Shown here one piece after another: positions 46,585 through 57,412 of a DNA stretch of 64,000 nt. Position numbers and translations under genes: made by a program. This DNA comes from Enterobacter sp. EA-1 (lineage in GTDB: Bacteria > Pseudomonadota > Gammaproteobacteria > Enterobacterales > Enterobacteriaceae). The notes under the pieces are model-generated. The model had not been told where the DNA came from. It made no database searches and saw only the letters and a list, made by a program, of their open reading frames with translations. Where the stretch lies: contig CP025776.1 of NCBI GenBank assembly GCA_002886105.1, positions 744,001 to 808,000 of the forward strand. Direction: 5' to 3'. Numbering within the stretch: the first letter of the stretch is position 1; each line of letters opens with the position of its first letter.

Positions 46585-46808
46585 TGAAGACAATGCTGCA
46601 ACAGTGGCTTAATCGCCTCACACCTGCGCTGCCTGTGCAGGTGGAAGACGGAGAGTATGATTCAGGTCGCCATGTGGCGTTGCTGATCCCGTTCGGCCTG
46701 CTCTATGGCCTTGATTACCATCCGTCGGTATGGATTTACGATGAAAAATGAGCGCTTCCACGGGTCATGCGCTACAGCTACTGGAACGAACTGTGCGCGC
46801 TAATGTAG
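46584..46808 (+). CDS. Small hypothetical protein, about 74 residues; frameshifted
   Basis: ATG at 46584 overlaps the methyltransferase stop and has GGAGA ten bases upstream. The protein reads MKTMLQQWLNRLTPALPVQVED and HVALLIPFGLLYGLDYHPSVW. As read it stops at 46751; one inserted and one deleted base restore ERFHRVMRYSYWNELCALM with TAG at 46806-46808, directly before a strong terminator. The family is not recognised. Coupling suggests a role linked to the methyltransferase. Confidence 0.6.
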
Positions 46809-46809
46809 A

Positions 46810-46838
46810 ACCCGTCTGAAAACAGGCGGGTTTTTTTT
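46810..46838 (+). terminator. Strong rho-independent terminator
   Basis: A 9-bp stem (46810-46818 with 46823-46831, one G-T pair) has an AAAA loop and a run of eight T. Confidence 0.92.
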
Positions 46839-46909
46839 ATGGGCGCTGTCTGCACAAACGGTTCGGGCTTATACTCACCCGGTGTTTATTCAGACCGGAG
46901 TGACAGCGT

Positions 46910-47324
46910 GTGAAACGGATTTTCCCCGTGATTTTTTTACCCCTTTTTTTAACCGGTTGCCCAATGGGCGATCGCGTGCCCATGGTCTATTCCGCAAAGC
47001 TGCTCATGGTGGCGAATTCGCTGTGCATCCGGTGCAGCCCGATGGCAACGAGCGGATGAGCAGTCTCTGGATTGAGGAGATGGGCAATCCGGAGCATCAA
47101 TTACAGAAATACGACATTGTTGATGTTGCTGTTTCTGCGCAGAAATGCCTGCCGACTTACGGTTATACATTCCAGCCGGAGGACGCGGCTATCGGGTCTC
47201 TTTTATGCTTGAATCCGTCGACAAAAGAGCGGCGGCATCACGCCAGCCTCACGCTCCTTCTCCAATGGTTTCACCATCTGGACTCATGCTGGTGTATGGC
47301 AGGTGGCTGAATTATAAGCAGTAA
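46910..47324 (+). CDS. Putative periplasmic lipoprotein, T6SS-immunity-like; frameshifted
   Basis: The start is probably GTG at 46910, about ten bases after GGAG, giving MKRIFPVIFLPLFLTGC, a lipoprotein signal with lipobox LTGC. The mature part begins PMGDRVPMVY. After a shift near 47000, SLCIRVQPDGNERMSSLWIEEMG is the likely reading, then CLPTYGYTFQPG, and after another shift LMLVYGRWLNYKQ with stop at 47322-47324 (about 138 residues). The LTGCPMGDRVP start and the CLPTYGYTFQPG block recall small enterobacterial lipoproteins annotated as putative T6SS immunity proteins. No effector gene is adjacent. Resemblance is from memory only. Confidence 0.6.
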
Positions 47325-47371
47325 CGAGAAGGCCAGATGAAATCGCCGAGGGCGAGGTCACCGGCTTTTCG

Positions 47372-48547
<1,176 letters not shown>

Positions 48548-48562
48548 TTTTTCTCCTTACAT

Positions 48563-49857
48563 TCACTGGCGTGATGTCGGTACACCACAACAACACCAGC
48601 GTGATGACGCCAACGCCCACCAGTAACTGGTAAGCTCCGGTATAGCCGCCGAGCCGGAGAGACCAAAAGCCAGAATCGAGAAGGCGCAGCAGCGCACTAC
48701 TGACTGGACCGGCAACACAATCGCAATGGCGCGGATGTAATTTTGACGGGGAAACTTGGCGGCAATCAGCGCAGTGCTGAGGTTGGTTGCGCACGGCATG
48801 CACAGACCAATCATCACCAGCGACACCCACAGCATCACTTCGTGGTGCGCGAACATATTGACGATGATGGCGACTATCCAGCTAAGGGTATAGAGCAGGA
48901 TGGCACGCTTAATCCCCAGACGATGGTTGAGCCAGCCCCAGCCATACGCGCCCCGGTGCGCCGATAAGCGCGGCCACGGTCATATAGAAAATGGCGGTGC
49001 TTTGCGGGTAGCCCATTTCCATGAGCCGCGGCACAAACTGCCCCACCACCCCGACCAGCATGATATAGATGCCGCCAGTGGCGATGCCGATCAGCCAGAC
49101 GTCGCGCATTTTCAATAAATGGCGAATGCGGATGCGGCTGATGTAGTCGTTGTTACCGTCCATGGATGTGGGGGTGAGCATTAACACCGGGGGCTTCTGT
49201 CTGGCGCCCGGCCAATATCTTCCGGCTTGTTGGCAATAAACAGCCAGGGCCCACGGCCATGACCAGCATGATCACCGAGATCCCCCCAGAACCCGTAGCG
49301 CACGCCCAACCAGTAAATAACGCCGCCAGCGTCGGCACGTAAAACGCAACGAGAGCGTTTGCCCGATGGTGCACCAGCCCAGCGCCAGCCCCCTGTTTAC
49401 GAACAAACCAGTTGGCAATCAGCGCTGTTCCACCGACATAGGCAAAGCCGGTGCCGAAAAAACTCACCGCGCCAAACAACAGCACAAAACTGAGATAAGA
49501 GGTGCTGTAACCCAGTGCGCCGAAACTGAGACCACAGGCCAGCAAGCAAACAATGATGTTGAATTTGACGCCTCGCTTTTCACACAGCCGGGCGCAGGCC
49601 GGACTGGCGAAAATAGAGGCCCATGACGCGGGCGTAGCCAGCGCCAGCAACGTGCTGTAATCCAGACCATACAACCCGGACAGGGTCGGCAACACCACGT
49701 TAAGGCCATGGGTGACCGTGCCTGCGGCAACCCAGAACAACAGCCCCTGAAAGACGATAACGTTCCATCCCTGAGCGCCAAAATCATGCCTGCCGCGTGG
49801 GTTAGCGGCGAGATCAGCGTGGTTGTTCAGCAGCGAGCGGCTTTGCTGTTCGATCAT
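48563..49857 (-). CDS. MFS transporter of the catabolic operon; frameshifted
   Basis: This is a predicted major facilitator permease, about 12 hydrophobic segments (VIVFQGLLFWVAAGTVTHGL, FVLLFGAVSFFGTGFAYVGG, VWLIGIATGGIYIMLVGVVG, VMLWVSLVMIGLCMPCATNL). The start at 49857 has GGAG upstream and gives MIEQQSRSLLNNHADLAAN. A large central hydrophilic loop contains MDGNNDYISRIRIRHLLKMRD. The stop at 48563 is the best choice just before the thiolase ribosome site, but breaks near 49350-49270, 49195, 48955 and 48640 leave the end uncertain. It probably imports the pathway's acid substrate. Confidence 0.82.
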
Positions 49858-49907
49858 AGTGACATCTCCGGCAGGTTCTGCGGCAGGTTAGGGAACATGC
49901 CAGCCAT

Positions 49908-50554
49908 TCAGGCTGGCATGACCTTCGGTGGAGCAAGCACAATCAGCGTGGGTTCGACCTGACGCTGAATATCCTGCGGCGTCAGTCCTTCCAGCAGTTC
50001 GGCGAGCACCAGCCCATCGGGCGTGACATCAATGACGCACTGCTCGGTCACAATGTGATCGACGCAGTGCTTGCCGGTCAGCGGGTAGCTGCAGTGATTG
50101 ACCACCTTCGGCTTGCCGTCTTTGGTACACAGCTCCATGGTGACAATCACTTTGCGTGCGCCGCTGACCAGATCCATCGCGCCGCCCATACCAAATACGC
50201 GCCCCGGTTGCGCCCAGTTCGCGAGGTCGCCATTCTCCGCAACCTGCAAGCCGCCGAGCACCGTCGCCGCCAGCTTGCCGCTGCGCACAAGGGCAAAAGA
50301 GTCCGCACTGTCGAAAGCGCTGGCGCCCGGAACGGGGAGCAAACCGCAGCGCCGTGGCGTTGGAAAACCCTTCGACGGCCAGCATGCCTTCCACCAGTGG
50401 GCCCATGCCGACTAAACCGTTTTCGGTATGAAACATCACCCCCGGCGGGGGCGTAATCGCTGCACAGGCTGGGAATGCCGATCCCCAGATTGATCACGTC
50501 GCCGTCGGTAAAATAGCCCGCCGCACGACGGGCGATGCGTTCGCGTGCGTTCAT
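49908..50554 (-). CDS. 3-oxoacid CoA-transferase subunit B; frameshifted
   Basis: This subunit carries the catalytic glutamate of a two-subunit family I CoA transferase (AtoA/PcaJ/ScoB type). The start at 50554 gives [30 protein letters not shown]; the active-site Glu is in [13 protein letters not shown]. It ends LAPPKVMPA at 49908 (about 215 residues). Breaks near 50455 and 50345. Its start overlaps the subunit A stop by four bases (ATGA). Specificity (acetoacetate, 3-oxoadipate or another acid) cannot be read from sequence. Confidence 0.9.
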
Positions 50555-51212
50555 CGTTGTTCTCCTTGCCGCACCCGGGATCTTGTCGACGAAAACCCCC
50601 GGGGTGATGATGCTGTCGAGCGCCAGCTCGTCCACATCCACAAGGTTGTCGGCATCCACCAGCGTCAGGCGGGCGGCTTTCGCCACCAGCGGGTTAAAGT
50701 TGCGCATCGTGCCGCGATAGGTGAGGTTGCCCAGCGGATCGGCGGTTCGCGCGCAGTCGATGTCGGCGCGTAGCGGCGTTTCCAGCAGCCACTCCTCGCC
50801 ATCCACCACCATATGCGGCTTATCTTTGTCCACCAGCGTGCCGAGGCCGGTGCGCGTCAGCACGCCGCCCAACCCCGCGCCGCCACAGCGCATCCGCTCC
50901 GCCGGGGCTGCCTTGCGGCACCAGTTCCAGTTCGATTTTTCCTTCCGCCACTAGCGCCACGGTTTCGGTGTTGCGCCCGATATGAGAGGCGATGAGTTTG
51001 TCCACCAGACCGTGGTGGATCAGGCGGCCTATCGTCAGGTCGGCATCGCCGCTGTCGTTAGAAATCAATGTCAGATGGCGCGCGCCGCTGGCGATCACGC
51101 AATCAATCAAGCGGTTGGGGACGCCGTGATTGGCGAAGCCGCCGCACATCAGCGTCTGCCCGTCGTGAAACAGCGCGATAATGTCGTCCGGTAACGCGAA
51201 TTTACTGGCCAT
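50551..51212 (-). CDS. 3-oxoacid CoA-transferase subunit A; frameshifted
   Basis: This is the partner subunit (AtoD/PcaI/ScoA type). The start at 51212 gives MASKFALPDDIIALFHDGQTLMCGGFANHGVPNRLID, including the CoA-binding GGF...G.P region. ARHLTLISNDSGDADLTIGRLI and ELELVPQGSPAERMR follow. A break near 50910 joins the parts, and a last break near 50575 gives the stop at 50551-50553 that overlaps subunit B. Length is about 221 residues. It lies three bases after the upstream thiolase gene. Confidence 0.9.
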
Positions 51213-51215
51213 GGT

Positions 51216-52384
51216 TTATTCCCTCGTCAGCAGTACCGCCACACACCGGCCGCCGCCGACACAGAAGGTGATCACGGCGTTATCCGGTGGCGTTGCTGCA
51301 TGTCATACACGGCTTTGGTGGCCAGAATGGCGCCGCTACCGGCTAACGGATGACCGAGCGCGATAGCACCGCCGTTGGGGTTAACCCGCTGCGGGTCCAT
51401 ACCGATCCTCGGATGCAGGCCAGCGACTGGGCAGCGAAGGCTTCGTTAAGCTCCCACAGCGCGATGTCTTCTACACGTAACCCGGTCTGACGCAACAATT
51501 TGGCGCAGGCGGGGACTGGCCCGAGGCCCATATAGTTCGGATCGACGCCCGCGACCGCATAGCCGCGAAACACCGCCAGCGGCTTCAATCCTTGCTGTTG
51601 CGCCAGTCCGCGCTCCATCACCACCAGCGCGCCAGCACCGTCGCTCATGGGCGAGCTGTTGCCCGCGGTAACGCGACCGTCCGCAAGAAAACTGGGACGC
51701 AGCGCGGCTGGGGCCTTCGGCAGAGCAGTCCGCACGCACCGACTCGTCATGATCCCACTGGCTTATCTGGCCTTTTTTCCCTCGTAGCGGCACCGGGACG
51801 ATCTGCTGAGCAAACCGCCCGGCCTGCCAGTGCCGCGCTCGCCAGCCGATGGCTGCGTAGCGCAAAGGCGTCCAGTTGCTGGCGGCTAAGGTCGTAACGG
51901 GCAGCGATGTTTTCCGCGGTGATGCCCATCGGTGGGTTGCCCACGGCATCGGGCGCGGTATGGATCTCCGCAAAGCGCGGCGGTTGTACGGACCACGCGG
52001 TGTCGGTTTTCTCCAGTGTCCAGTGCGACGGGAGTCGCTCTCCACGCCACCGGCGACAATCACGTCGGCGAAACCGGCCATAATCTGGATCGCGCCGTAA
52101 GCCAGCGCGTTGAGTGAGGCGGAGCACTGTCTGTCCAGCGTGATGCCCGGTACCGATGTTGGCAGCCCGGCTTCAAGGGCGACCATTCGTCCCATGTTGT
52201 TGATTTCATGGTTCATCAGATTGGCGAAGATCACATCGTCAATCCGCACCGGGTCGATGCCGGAACGCCGCACCGCTTCCCGCACTGCCAGCGCGCCCAG
52301 TTGATGCGCGGGGACGGAAGCCAGCGCGCCGCGACAGCGACCAATAGGGGTGCGTGCGGCGGCAACAATCACAGCTTCTTTCAT
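51216..52384 (-). CDS. Acetyl-CoA C-acyltransferase (thiolase), proximal; frameshifted
   Basis: This is a second thiolase of the operon. The start at 52384 gives [21 protein letters not shown]; the nucleophile Cys is in [15 protein letters not shown]; the His is in [13 protein letters not shown]; the second Cys is in VITFCVGGG. It ends VAVLLTRE at 51216 (about 390 residues). Its start overlaps the stop of the DUF849 gene (ATGA), so the two are coupled. Compared with the distal thiolase it is clearly diverged, suggesting a different chain length or substituent. Breaks near 52020, 51820, 51735, 51400 and 51290. Confidence 0.88.
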
Positions 52385-53229
52385 CGTGAGCCTCCCAGCG
52401 GCGGCAGGCCGAGAATGTGTCTGGCGACGGCCGGTGTGGCGACCCGTTTGCCGTACAGGTTTATCGCCTGCGCAGCGCGTTCCACCAGTTGGCGGTTGCT
52501 GGCCTTCACGCCCCGACTGAAGTAGACGTTGTCTTCCAGACCGACGCGGATATGGCCATTTAACGCCAGCGATGCGAAGAGGATCGGCAGATGGTATTTA
52601 CCGACACCGAAGGCTGACCAGTGGACCCGGCGGGCAGGTGCTGCGTGAGGTACACCAGTTTGCCACCGTGGCGGGCATACCACCGGGAATACCAAGACAG
52701 AACTGATAATGCAGCGGCGCATGCAGTTTGCCTTGCTCGACGAAATAGTCAGCGACGCCGAGCATGCCGCTGTCGAAAATTTCAATTTCCGGCTTGATGC
52801 CGCGCGCCGTCAGGACCTCGCCTAACTGACCGAGAAAGGCCGGGGAGTTGACAAAAACGCCCGCCGGCATCCAGTTAAAGGAGCCGGCATCCCGTGACGC
52901 CATTTCAATGCCATCGAGCGTGGAGACGTGCGCCATGCGTTGCGCGTCGCTGGCCCGACTGTCGCCGGAGGTGGTGCAATTGATAATCACGTCGCAATCG
53001 CGATGCGCGCGCAGCAGACGCAGGGTTTCCGCGAAGCGTTCACTGGACATGGTGCCCTGTCCGTTTTCATCGCGCATATGTAGGTGCACCACCGCTGCGC
53101 CCGCCTGCCAGCAGCGATACGCATCGTCGGCAATTTCCTGTGGGGTCAGGGAATATGTTCGTTAATATCTTTCGGTGTTACCGCACCGGTAAGCGCAGCA
53201 GAAATAATTACGTCGTCTGCGGTATTCAT
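52381..53229 (-). CDS. DUF849 beta-keto acid cleavage enzyme (BKACE; 3-keto-5-aminohexanoate cleavage type); frameshifted
   Basis: BKACE enzymes use Zn2+ to react a beta-keto acid with acetyl-CoA, giving acetoacetate and a shortened acyl-CoA. The start at 53229 gives MNTADDVIISAALTGAVTPKD. Metal ligands appear in AAVVHLHMRDENGQ (two His), and the later Glu in GHIRVGLEDNVYFSRGV. The end [11 protein letters not shown] stops at 52381-52383 (about 280 residues). Breaks near 53150 and 52660-52620. Beta-keto specificity differs widely across the family and cannot be assigned here. The acetoacetate formed would be used by the CoA transferase and a thiolase in the same operon. Confidence 0.86.
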
Positions 53230-53315
53230 GAACCAACCTCCGTTTCGCTATTTCCTTTTCACCACTCAAATGAATGGCGCAATGGATATATTGCGACGCG
53301 CCCGTTGGCGACGCG

Positions 53316-54350
53316 TCACATTGATGTGTCATGCGGATAAATAGTCAAAAGCGGCGGTGAATTATTTAATTTCCGTTTCTTCATTTCCTCCACCAATACG
53401 CGGTCGTACCACTTTGCCTTTTTCTCTGCGGCTTTGACTAATTCGGCTTCTTCCATGCGCCCAATTCCAGTAATTAATCTCATGCGGCGAATGTTCAGTG
53501 GCGGTGACGTACATTTCGGTGGCGAAGGAGTTACGCAATTCGTTGGCAATATCCTCTTTCCACGGTTTACGCAGTTGTTGCGTGGTAATGCGGCGGGTCA
53601 CGCGGGTGCCGCATAATCAGTTCGGCAATTTCCCGTGCGCGCTGGTAGCAGGACTCGGTGTCATCACAAATTTCATTGACCATCCCCAGCGCCAGCGCTT
53701 TGCGCGGTGATGATCTCCCCGGTCAGCTCAGCGTAAGCGTAGCGTTTGCGGCCCATCAGTTCACGCCATGCGATTTGAATCCCGTCGCCCGGCACCATAT
53801 TGACGCGGTAGTGCATCTCAGTGGTCCGGTGCGTCTTCGGTACAGAGCGTGATATCGCTGAACAACACCAGATCGGTATGGAAAGCCGCGCCATTCCACA
53901 CCGATGGTCGGCACTTCGACATCAAATACCTGACCTTCAATATCGTTGGTGCCATCATAGTATTGATATTCGTACATTTTCCACGCTTCAGACGGCGCAG
54001 AAGCAAATTCGGTAGCGGGCTGCCAGCGGCCATTTTCATCCGTGGGCGGCCAATGCCTTCCATAAAATCGTCACCGCTGCCGCCGAGGATAATCACCTCG
54101 TTTTCCGGGTCGCGTCCTGCCCAGTCGAAAAGTAATGCAGCCCCTGATGCGCAGGCGCACCCCATTGCAGGCTGCCGCCGTTGGTGTGCAAACGGGCTTC
54201 GAGAATGCTGTTTTTACGCTTCATGGTGAAGCAATGTTTTAACCGTTCTGAATATTCTTCAAAGGGCATGTGCGGAATAGTGCCCAATTCTTTATGGGAC
54301 ATTTCTTTGCGTTTATCGTGATCGGATTCAAAGTTCGCTTTAATCACCAT
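53316..54350 (-). CDS. Crotonase-superfamily hydrolase/hydratase, first gene of catabolic operon; frameshifted
   Basis: The start at 54350 follows AAGGAG and gives MVIKANFESDHDKRKEMSHKE. The middle region (LHTNGGSLQWGAPAHQGLHYFF, NEVIILGGSGDDFMEGIG) has the crotonase-fold oxyanion pattern; NMVPGDGIQIAWRELMGRKRYAYAELTGEIIT is the second crotonase block. Several features (no canonical CoA-binding start, WNGAAFHTDLVLFSDITLCTEDAP) recall 6-oxocamphor-hydrolase-like members that cleave beta-diketones, but this is only a resemblance. Many breaks occur (54135, 54020, 53890, 53820, 53705, 53600 and 53450) and the stop at 53316 is the best of two choices (the other is 53362). About 345 residues. Confidence 0.62.
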
Positions 54351-54494
54351 GACGTGCTCCTTAATATAAAAGGGTGATATTCCGGGATGTGTCCTCGTTA
54401 ATCGTTAGCCTATAATTCGTGGCTATCGGGTAGAAATTCTTTTATTTTTTCGGCTATGTTATTTGTGCATAACCGCAGTCATAAATAGCCTTTA

Positions 54495-55428
54495 TTATTG
54501 CGAAAATAATAAAGGCATAACGATTATGCTGTTGTGGCCCCGGCAGCGCATATTCCGGCTAAACGTATGGCTGAATAATTCCACACAGGGGTTGCGATTA
54601 CGCAGCGACCAGACCAGCTCAAGGCTGAACCAGCAATCCTGTTCGGTGAGCGGCAACAACACGCTATTTTCGCCGAGTAAATAACCGCGATGGCGCGGCA
54701 TAAACAGCACTTCCCCGGCGTTCAACTCCAGATCAAAGCAGCAGGATTTGAGATTAGGAAACTCTTTGCACAGCGTAAAATCGATGCCGCGCGCTTAAAA
54801 ATCGGGTGCTGTACTGCTCGGAGAGCGCGAACTCGCGGGGATCGACGCGGATAACCGGCCAGCGCGCGGCGTCACGTAAAGACACCGTTACGTGTTGCGC
54901 CAGCGGATGCTGGCGATTGACCGCCACATAGCGGATCGGTCTGAAATGAGAGGGCGGCATACCCGGCCCGCTGCGGCATGAAATTGGGGCGGATCAAAAG
55001 CCAATATCGCACTCGCCAGCATCCAGCAATGCCAGCACTTCCTCCAGCTCGCAATCGCGGCACTCCACCACCACATCGTTATGTTGCTGGCGAAAATCCT
55101 CGACCCTTGCCACCAGTGTCTGGCGGATGGCCTCGCCGAGAAAGGCGATGGACAAACGCCGTCGGCTGCTGCCGGTGAACGTGCGCACTGCGGTCATGCT
55201 TTCATCGTATTGGTGGAGGATTTTCCGCACCTCGCTCGCCGCGGTGACCCGCGCTGGTGAGTGTGACCCGGTGCGTATCGCGCAGGAACAGCGCTGCGCC
55301 GACATACTCCTCCAGCTCTTTCATATGACGGCTGAGCACCGGTTGGGTGATATGCAGCTTTGCGCCGCCCGGGTGAAATTGAGCCGTTCGGAAAGCAACA
55401 GAAACTCTCGCAGCAGTTGTATTTTCAT
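54495..55428 (-). CDS. LysR-family regulator; frameshifted
   Basis: The start at 55428 gives MKIQLLREFLLLSERLNFTRAA, the LysR helix-turn-helix, then HITQPVLSRHMKELEEYVGAALFLRDTHRVTLTSAG. The ligand domain has RRRLSIAFLGEAIRQTLVARVEDF and ALLDAGECDIGF. The protein ends at 54495 (about 310 residues); breaks near 55365, 55255, 55000, 54910 and 54775. It lies 144 bases upstream of the crotonase gene on the same strand, so it probably controls the catabolic operon. The nrfC-like gene diverges from it. Confidence 0.82.
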
Positions 55429-55538
55429 CACGCTTCTCGCTTAGTCCACTGATCCGCATGGGGTGACGAATGCAGGCCAGCCCGCCGCGAGTGATGACCC
55501 GCGATTGCCGCGCGCGGGCGTGAGAAAAAACGCGGGAG

Positions 55539-55556
55539 TGATACGCCGATGCATCA
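55539..55556 (+). promoter_or_regulatory. Putative upstream activator dyad (UAS) of the nrfC-like operon
   Basis: TGATAC-N6-GCATCA. Eleven of the twelve arm bases and the spacing equal the dyad at 62480-62497. Its centre is about 113 bp upstream of the -24 GG. This is the usual place for a sigma-54 activator site. Confidence 0.6.
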
Positions 55557-55630
55557 CGGTGATAGCGCGCTGTATTACCGCTTCGTCACTGGCCCGCACC
55601 GGGCGTACGGGGAATATTAAAAACGCGTAA

Positions 55631-55643
55631 AATCAATGAATTA
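55631..55643 (+). promoter_or_regulatory. IHF-binding consensus between UAS and sigma-54 promoter
   Basis: AATCAATGAATTA fits WATCAANNNNTTR at every defined position. Bending here would bring an upstream-bound activator to the promoter at 55659. Confidence 0.6.
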
Positions 55644-55658
55644 ACTCACTATTGCCGC

Positions 55659-55674
55659 TGGCGCGCTAATTGCT
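55659..55674 (+). promoter_or_regulatory. Sigma-54 (-24/-12) promoter of the nrfC-like operon
   Basis: TGGCGCGCTAATTGCT has GG (55660-55661) and GC (55672-55673) at exact spacing and differs from TGGCACGNNNNTTGCW at a single position. The gene starts 47 bases after the -12 GC. Confidence 0.75.
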
Positions 55675-55720
55675 ATGTGTTGCAGGCATCACCCGGTTCA
55701 TTCTTCTAAAAGGCAATGTC

Positions 55721-56407
55721 ATGAGTTATACGCGACGTAAATTGATTCAGCGCCTTGGCGCCTGCACAGTATTACTGCTTACCGATCCCCCCCTGCGTTT
55801 GTTGCTGGCCAGCGAGAACATTGCGACCGGCGTACGTTACGCCATGTTGCATGACGAAACCCGCTGTATTGGCTGCCGGGGCGTGCGTGGCGGCCTGCCG
55901 GAAGACCAATAAGGTGCCGGAAGGCGTCAGCCGTCTGGCTGTCGTCCCCAACCCGTCACCCGGCGACGACGGCAAGACGCGACAGTTTTTCCGCCGTTCA
56001 TGCCAGCATTGCGATAACCCGCCCTGTAACGGCCTGCCCGACGGGCGCTTCGTATAAAGATCCGGCCACCGGCATCGTTGATGTTAACCACGATCGCTGC
56101 ATCGGTTGCCGTTACTGCCCCGGCGGCGTGCCCGTACCATGTGCGTTTTATCCACCCGGTCAGTCTGACCGCCGATAAATGCAACTTCTGCCGGGATACA
56201 GAGCTGGCGGCGGGGCGGTTGCCTGCCTGCGTGCAAATTTGCCCGATGAAAGCGCTCACCTTCGGCAACCTTAACGATCCGGATAGCGCCATTTCACAGG
56301 CCATACGCAGCAAGGTGGTCTATCGCAGCAAGCTCTATCTCGGCACCGGCCCTAATGTCTACCGCGTGGCAGGCAAACAGGGCGAAATCAATCCCAACCG
56401 CAGTTGA
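55721..56407 (+). CDS. NrfC-like periplasmic 4[4Fe-4S] ferredoxin; frameshifted
   Basis: This is predicted to carry electrons between an NrfD-type quinol dehydrogenase and a periplasmic acceptor. ATG at 55721 gives [20 protein letters not shown], a twin-arginine signal. Four cysteine clusters are readable across frames: ETRCIGC...[21 protein letters not shown]...[15 protein letters not shown]...ACPYHVRF and CNFCRDT...[13 protein letters not shown]. The end [11 protein letters not shown] is at 56407, about 229 residues, the NrfC length. Breaks near 55880, 56030, 56055 and 56130. The nrfD-like gene follows after 24 bases. It closely resembles E. coli NrfC, but no nrfA or nrfB is present. Confidence 0.87.
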
Positions 56408-56431
56408 GACCAACATGTCAGTGAGGCTGTT

Positions 56432-57374
56432 ATGACAATCCATCCTTTTCAATTCGACACGCTGGTCTGGGACTGGCCTATTGCGCTGTACCTTTTGTGT
56501 TGGGCATTGCCTCCGGGCTGGTGCTGGTGGCACTCAGCCTGCAACCCGCTTTACCCGGGCCGCAACGCCGCTGGTTTGCGGCGGGCGGCGATCGGCGCGC
56601 CGGTAATGGTATCCGCGGGTCTTCTGGTGCTGGTTTTTCACCTGACGCACCCGCTCTCTTTCTGGTACGTGATGGTGTTTTACAATCCGCATTCGGTGAT
56701 GTCGCTGGGGGTGATGCTGTTTCAGCTCTTCTTCCGGCGCTGGCATTGTGGTGGCTGCGGCTTGGCTACGTGTGGCTGCATGAACGCGCGCAGCATAGCC
56801 CGCGCGTGGGGAGAACGGGCGGTGATGCGCCTGCTGGCCCGCCCGGGCAGTGGCTGGCGCATCATCACCGCGGGCATAACGCCGTGCTGGGTGTGCTGGC
56901 GGTACTGTTGGGGGTTTATACCGGCTTTCTGCTCTCTACGCTGAAAGGGTATCCGTTGCTTAATAATGGCGTGTTGCCGCTGCTGTTTCTCAATTCCGGT
57001 CTGGTATCGGCGTTGGCGGTCCTGTCGCTGTGCCCGTCATTAACCCGATCTGCGCCGCAGGCTGTCCACCTGATGCACCGCGGAGAAATCGGCTGCGTGC
57101 TGCTGGAGGTGTTGCTGCTGACGGCCTTCTTTTCAGCCTCTATGTTGGAGGCGGAGCGCAGACGCAGGCGGCGCTCACTGCATTAAGCGGTTTCTGGGGC
57201 GGGGGTATTCTGGTCAGGCGTAGTGGGGTTGGGGATTGTGGTGCCGTTGTTGATGACCCTGCGTCCCGTTCACTCGCGTGGCGGCAGCGTGGCGTTGGCG
57301 TGTGTGTGGCGCTGGTGAGCGTGCTGCTGTTTCGTTTCTTTATCCTTTACGCCGGGCAGATGGTGGTTGCGTAA
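56432..57374 (+). CDS. NrfD-like membrane quinol dehydrogenase subunit; frameshifted
   Basis: NrfD/PsrC-family proteins oxidise menaquinol in the membrane. ATG at 56432 gives MTIHPFQFDTLVWDWPIALYLFVLGIASGL (a shift near 56500). Hydrophobic helices follow (APVMVSAGLLVLVFHLTHPLSFWYV, SVMSLGVMLFQL, VLAVLLGVYTGFLLSTLKGYPLLNN, LLFLNSGLVSALAVLSL). It ends LFRFFILYAGQMVVA at 57374 (about 315 residues), as in E. coli NrfD. Breaks also near 56730, 57040, 57140 and 57215. Together with the NrfC-like protein it forms a module able to send electrons to the periplasm. Confidence 0.88.
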
Positions 57375-57398
57375 AAAAGGCAGGGGCAAGGCCCCGCC
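57373..57398 (-). terminator. Terminator of the minus-strand flavoreductase/porin operon
   Basis: An imperfect 8-bp stem (57379-57387 with 57391-57398, one bulged A) is followed on the minus strand by six T. It overlaps the end of the nrfD-like gene. Confidence 0.75.
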
Positions 57399-57412
57399 GT
57401 CATCAGATCGGT

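Noticed and set aside
53295-53317. GACGCG...CGCGTC repeat at the end of the crotonase gene as a terminator
   Set aside because: Imperfect stem, no T-run, and it may overlap the coding end; the downstream genes look co-transcribed.
54351-54494. Sigma-54 promoter in front of the crotonase operon
   Set aside because: No GG-N10-GC pair with correct flanks on the minus strand; a LysR-controlled sigma-70 promoter is more likely.
55721-57374. Formate-dependent nitrite reductase operon (nrfABCD)
   Set aside because: No cytochrome c (CXXCH-rich) NrfA or NrfB gene is adjacent; only the NrfC and NrfD homologues are present.
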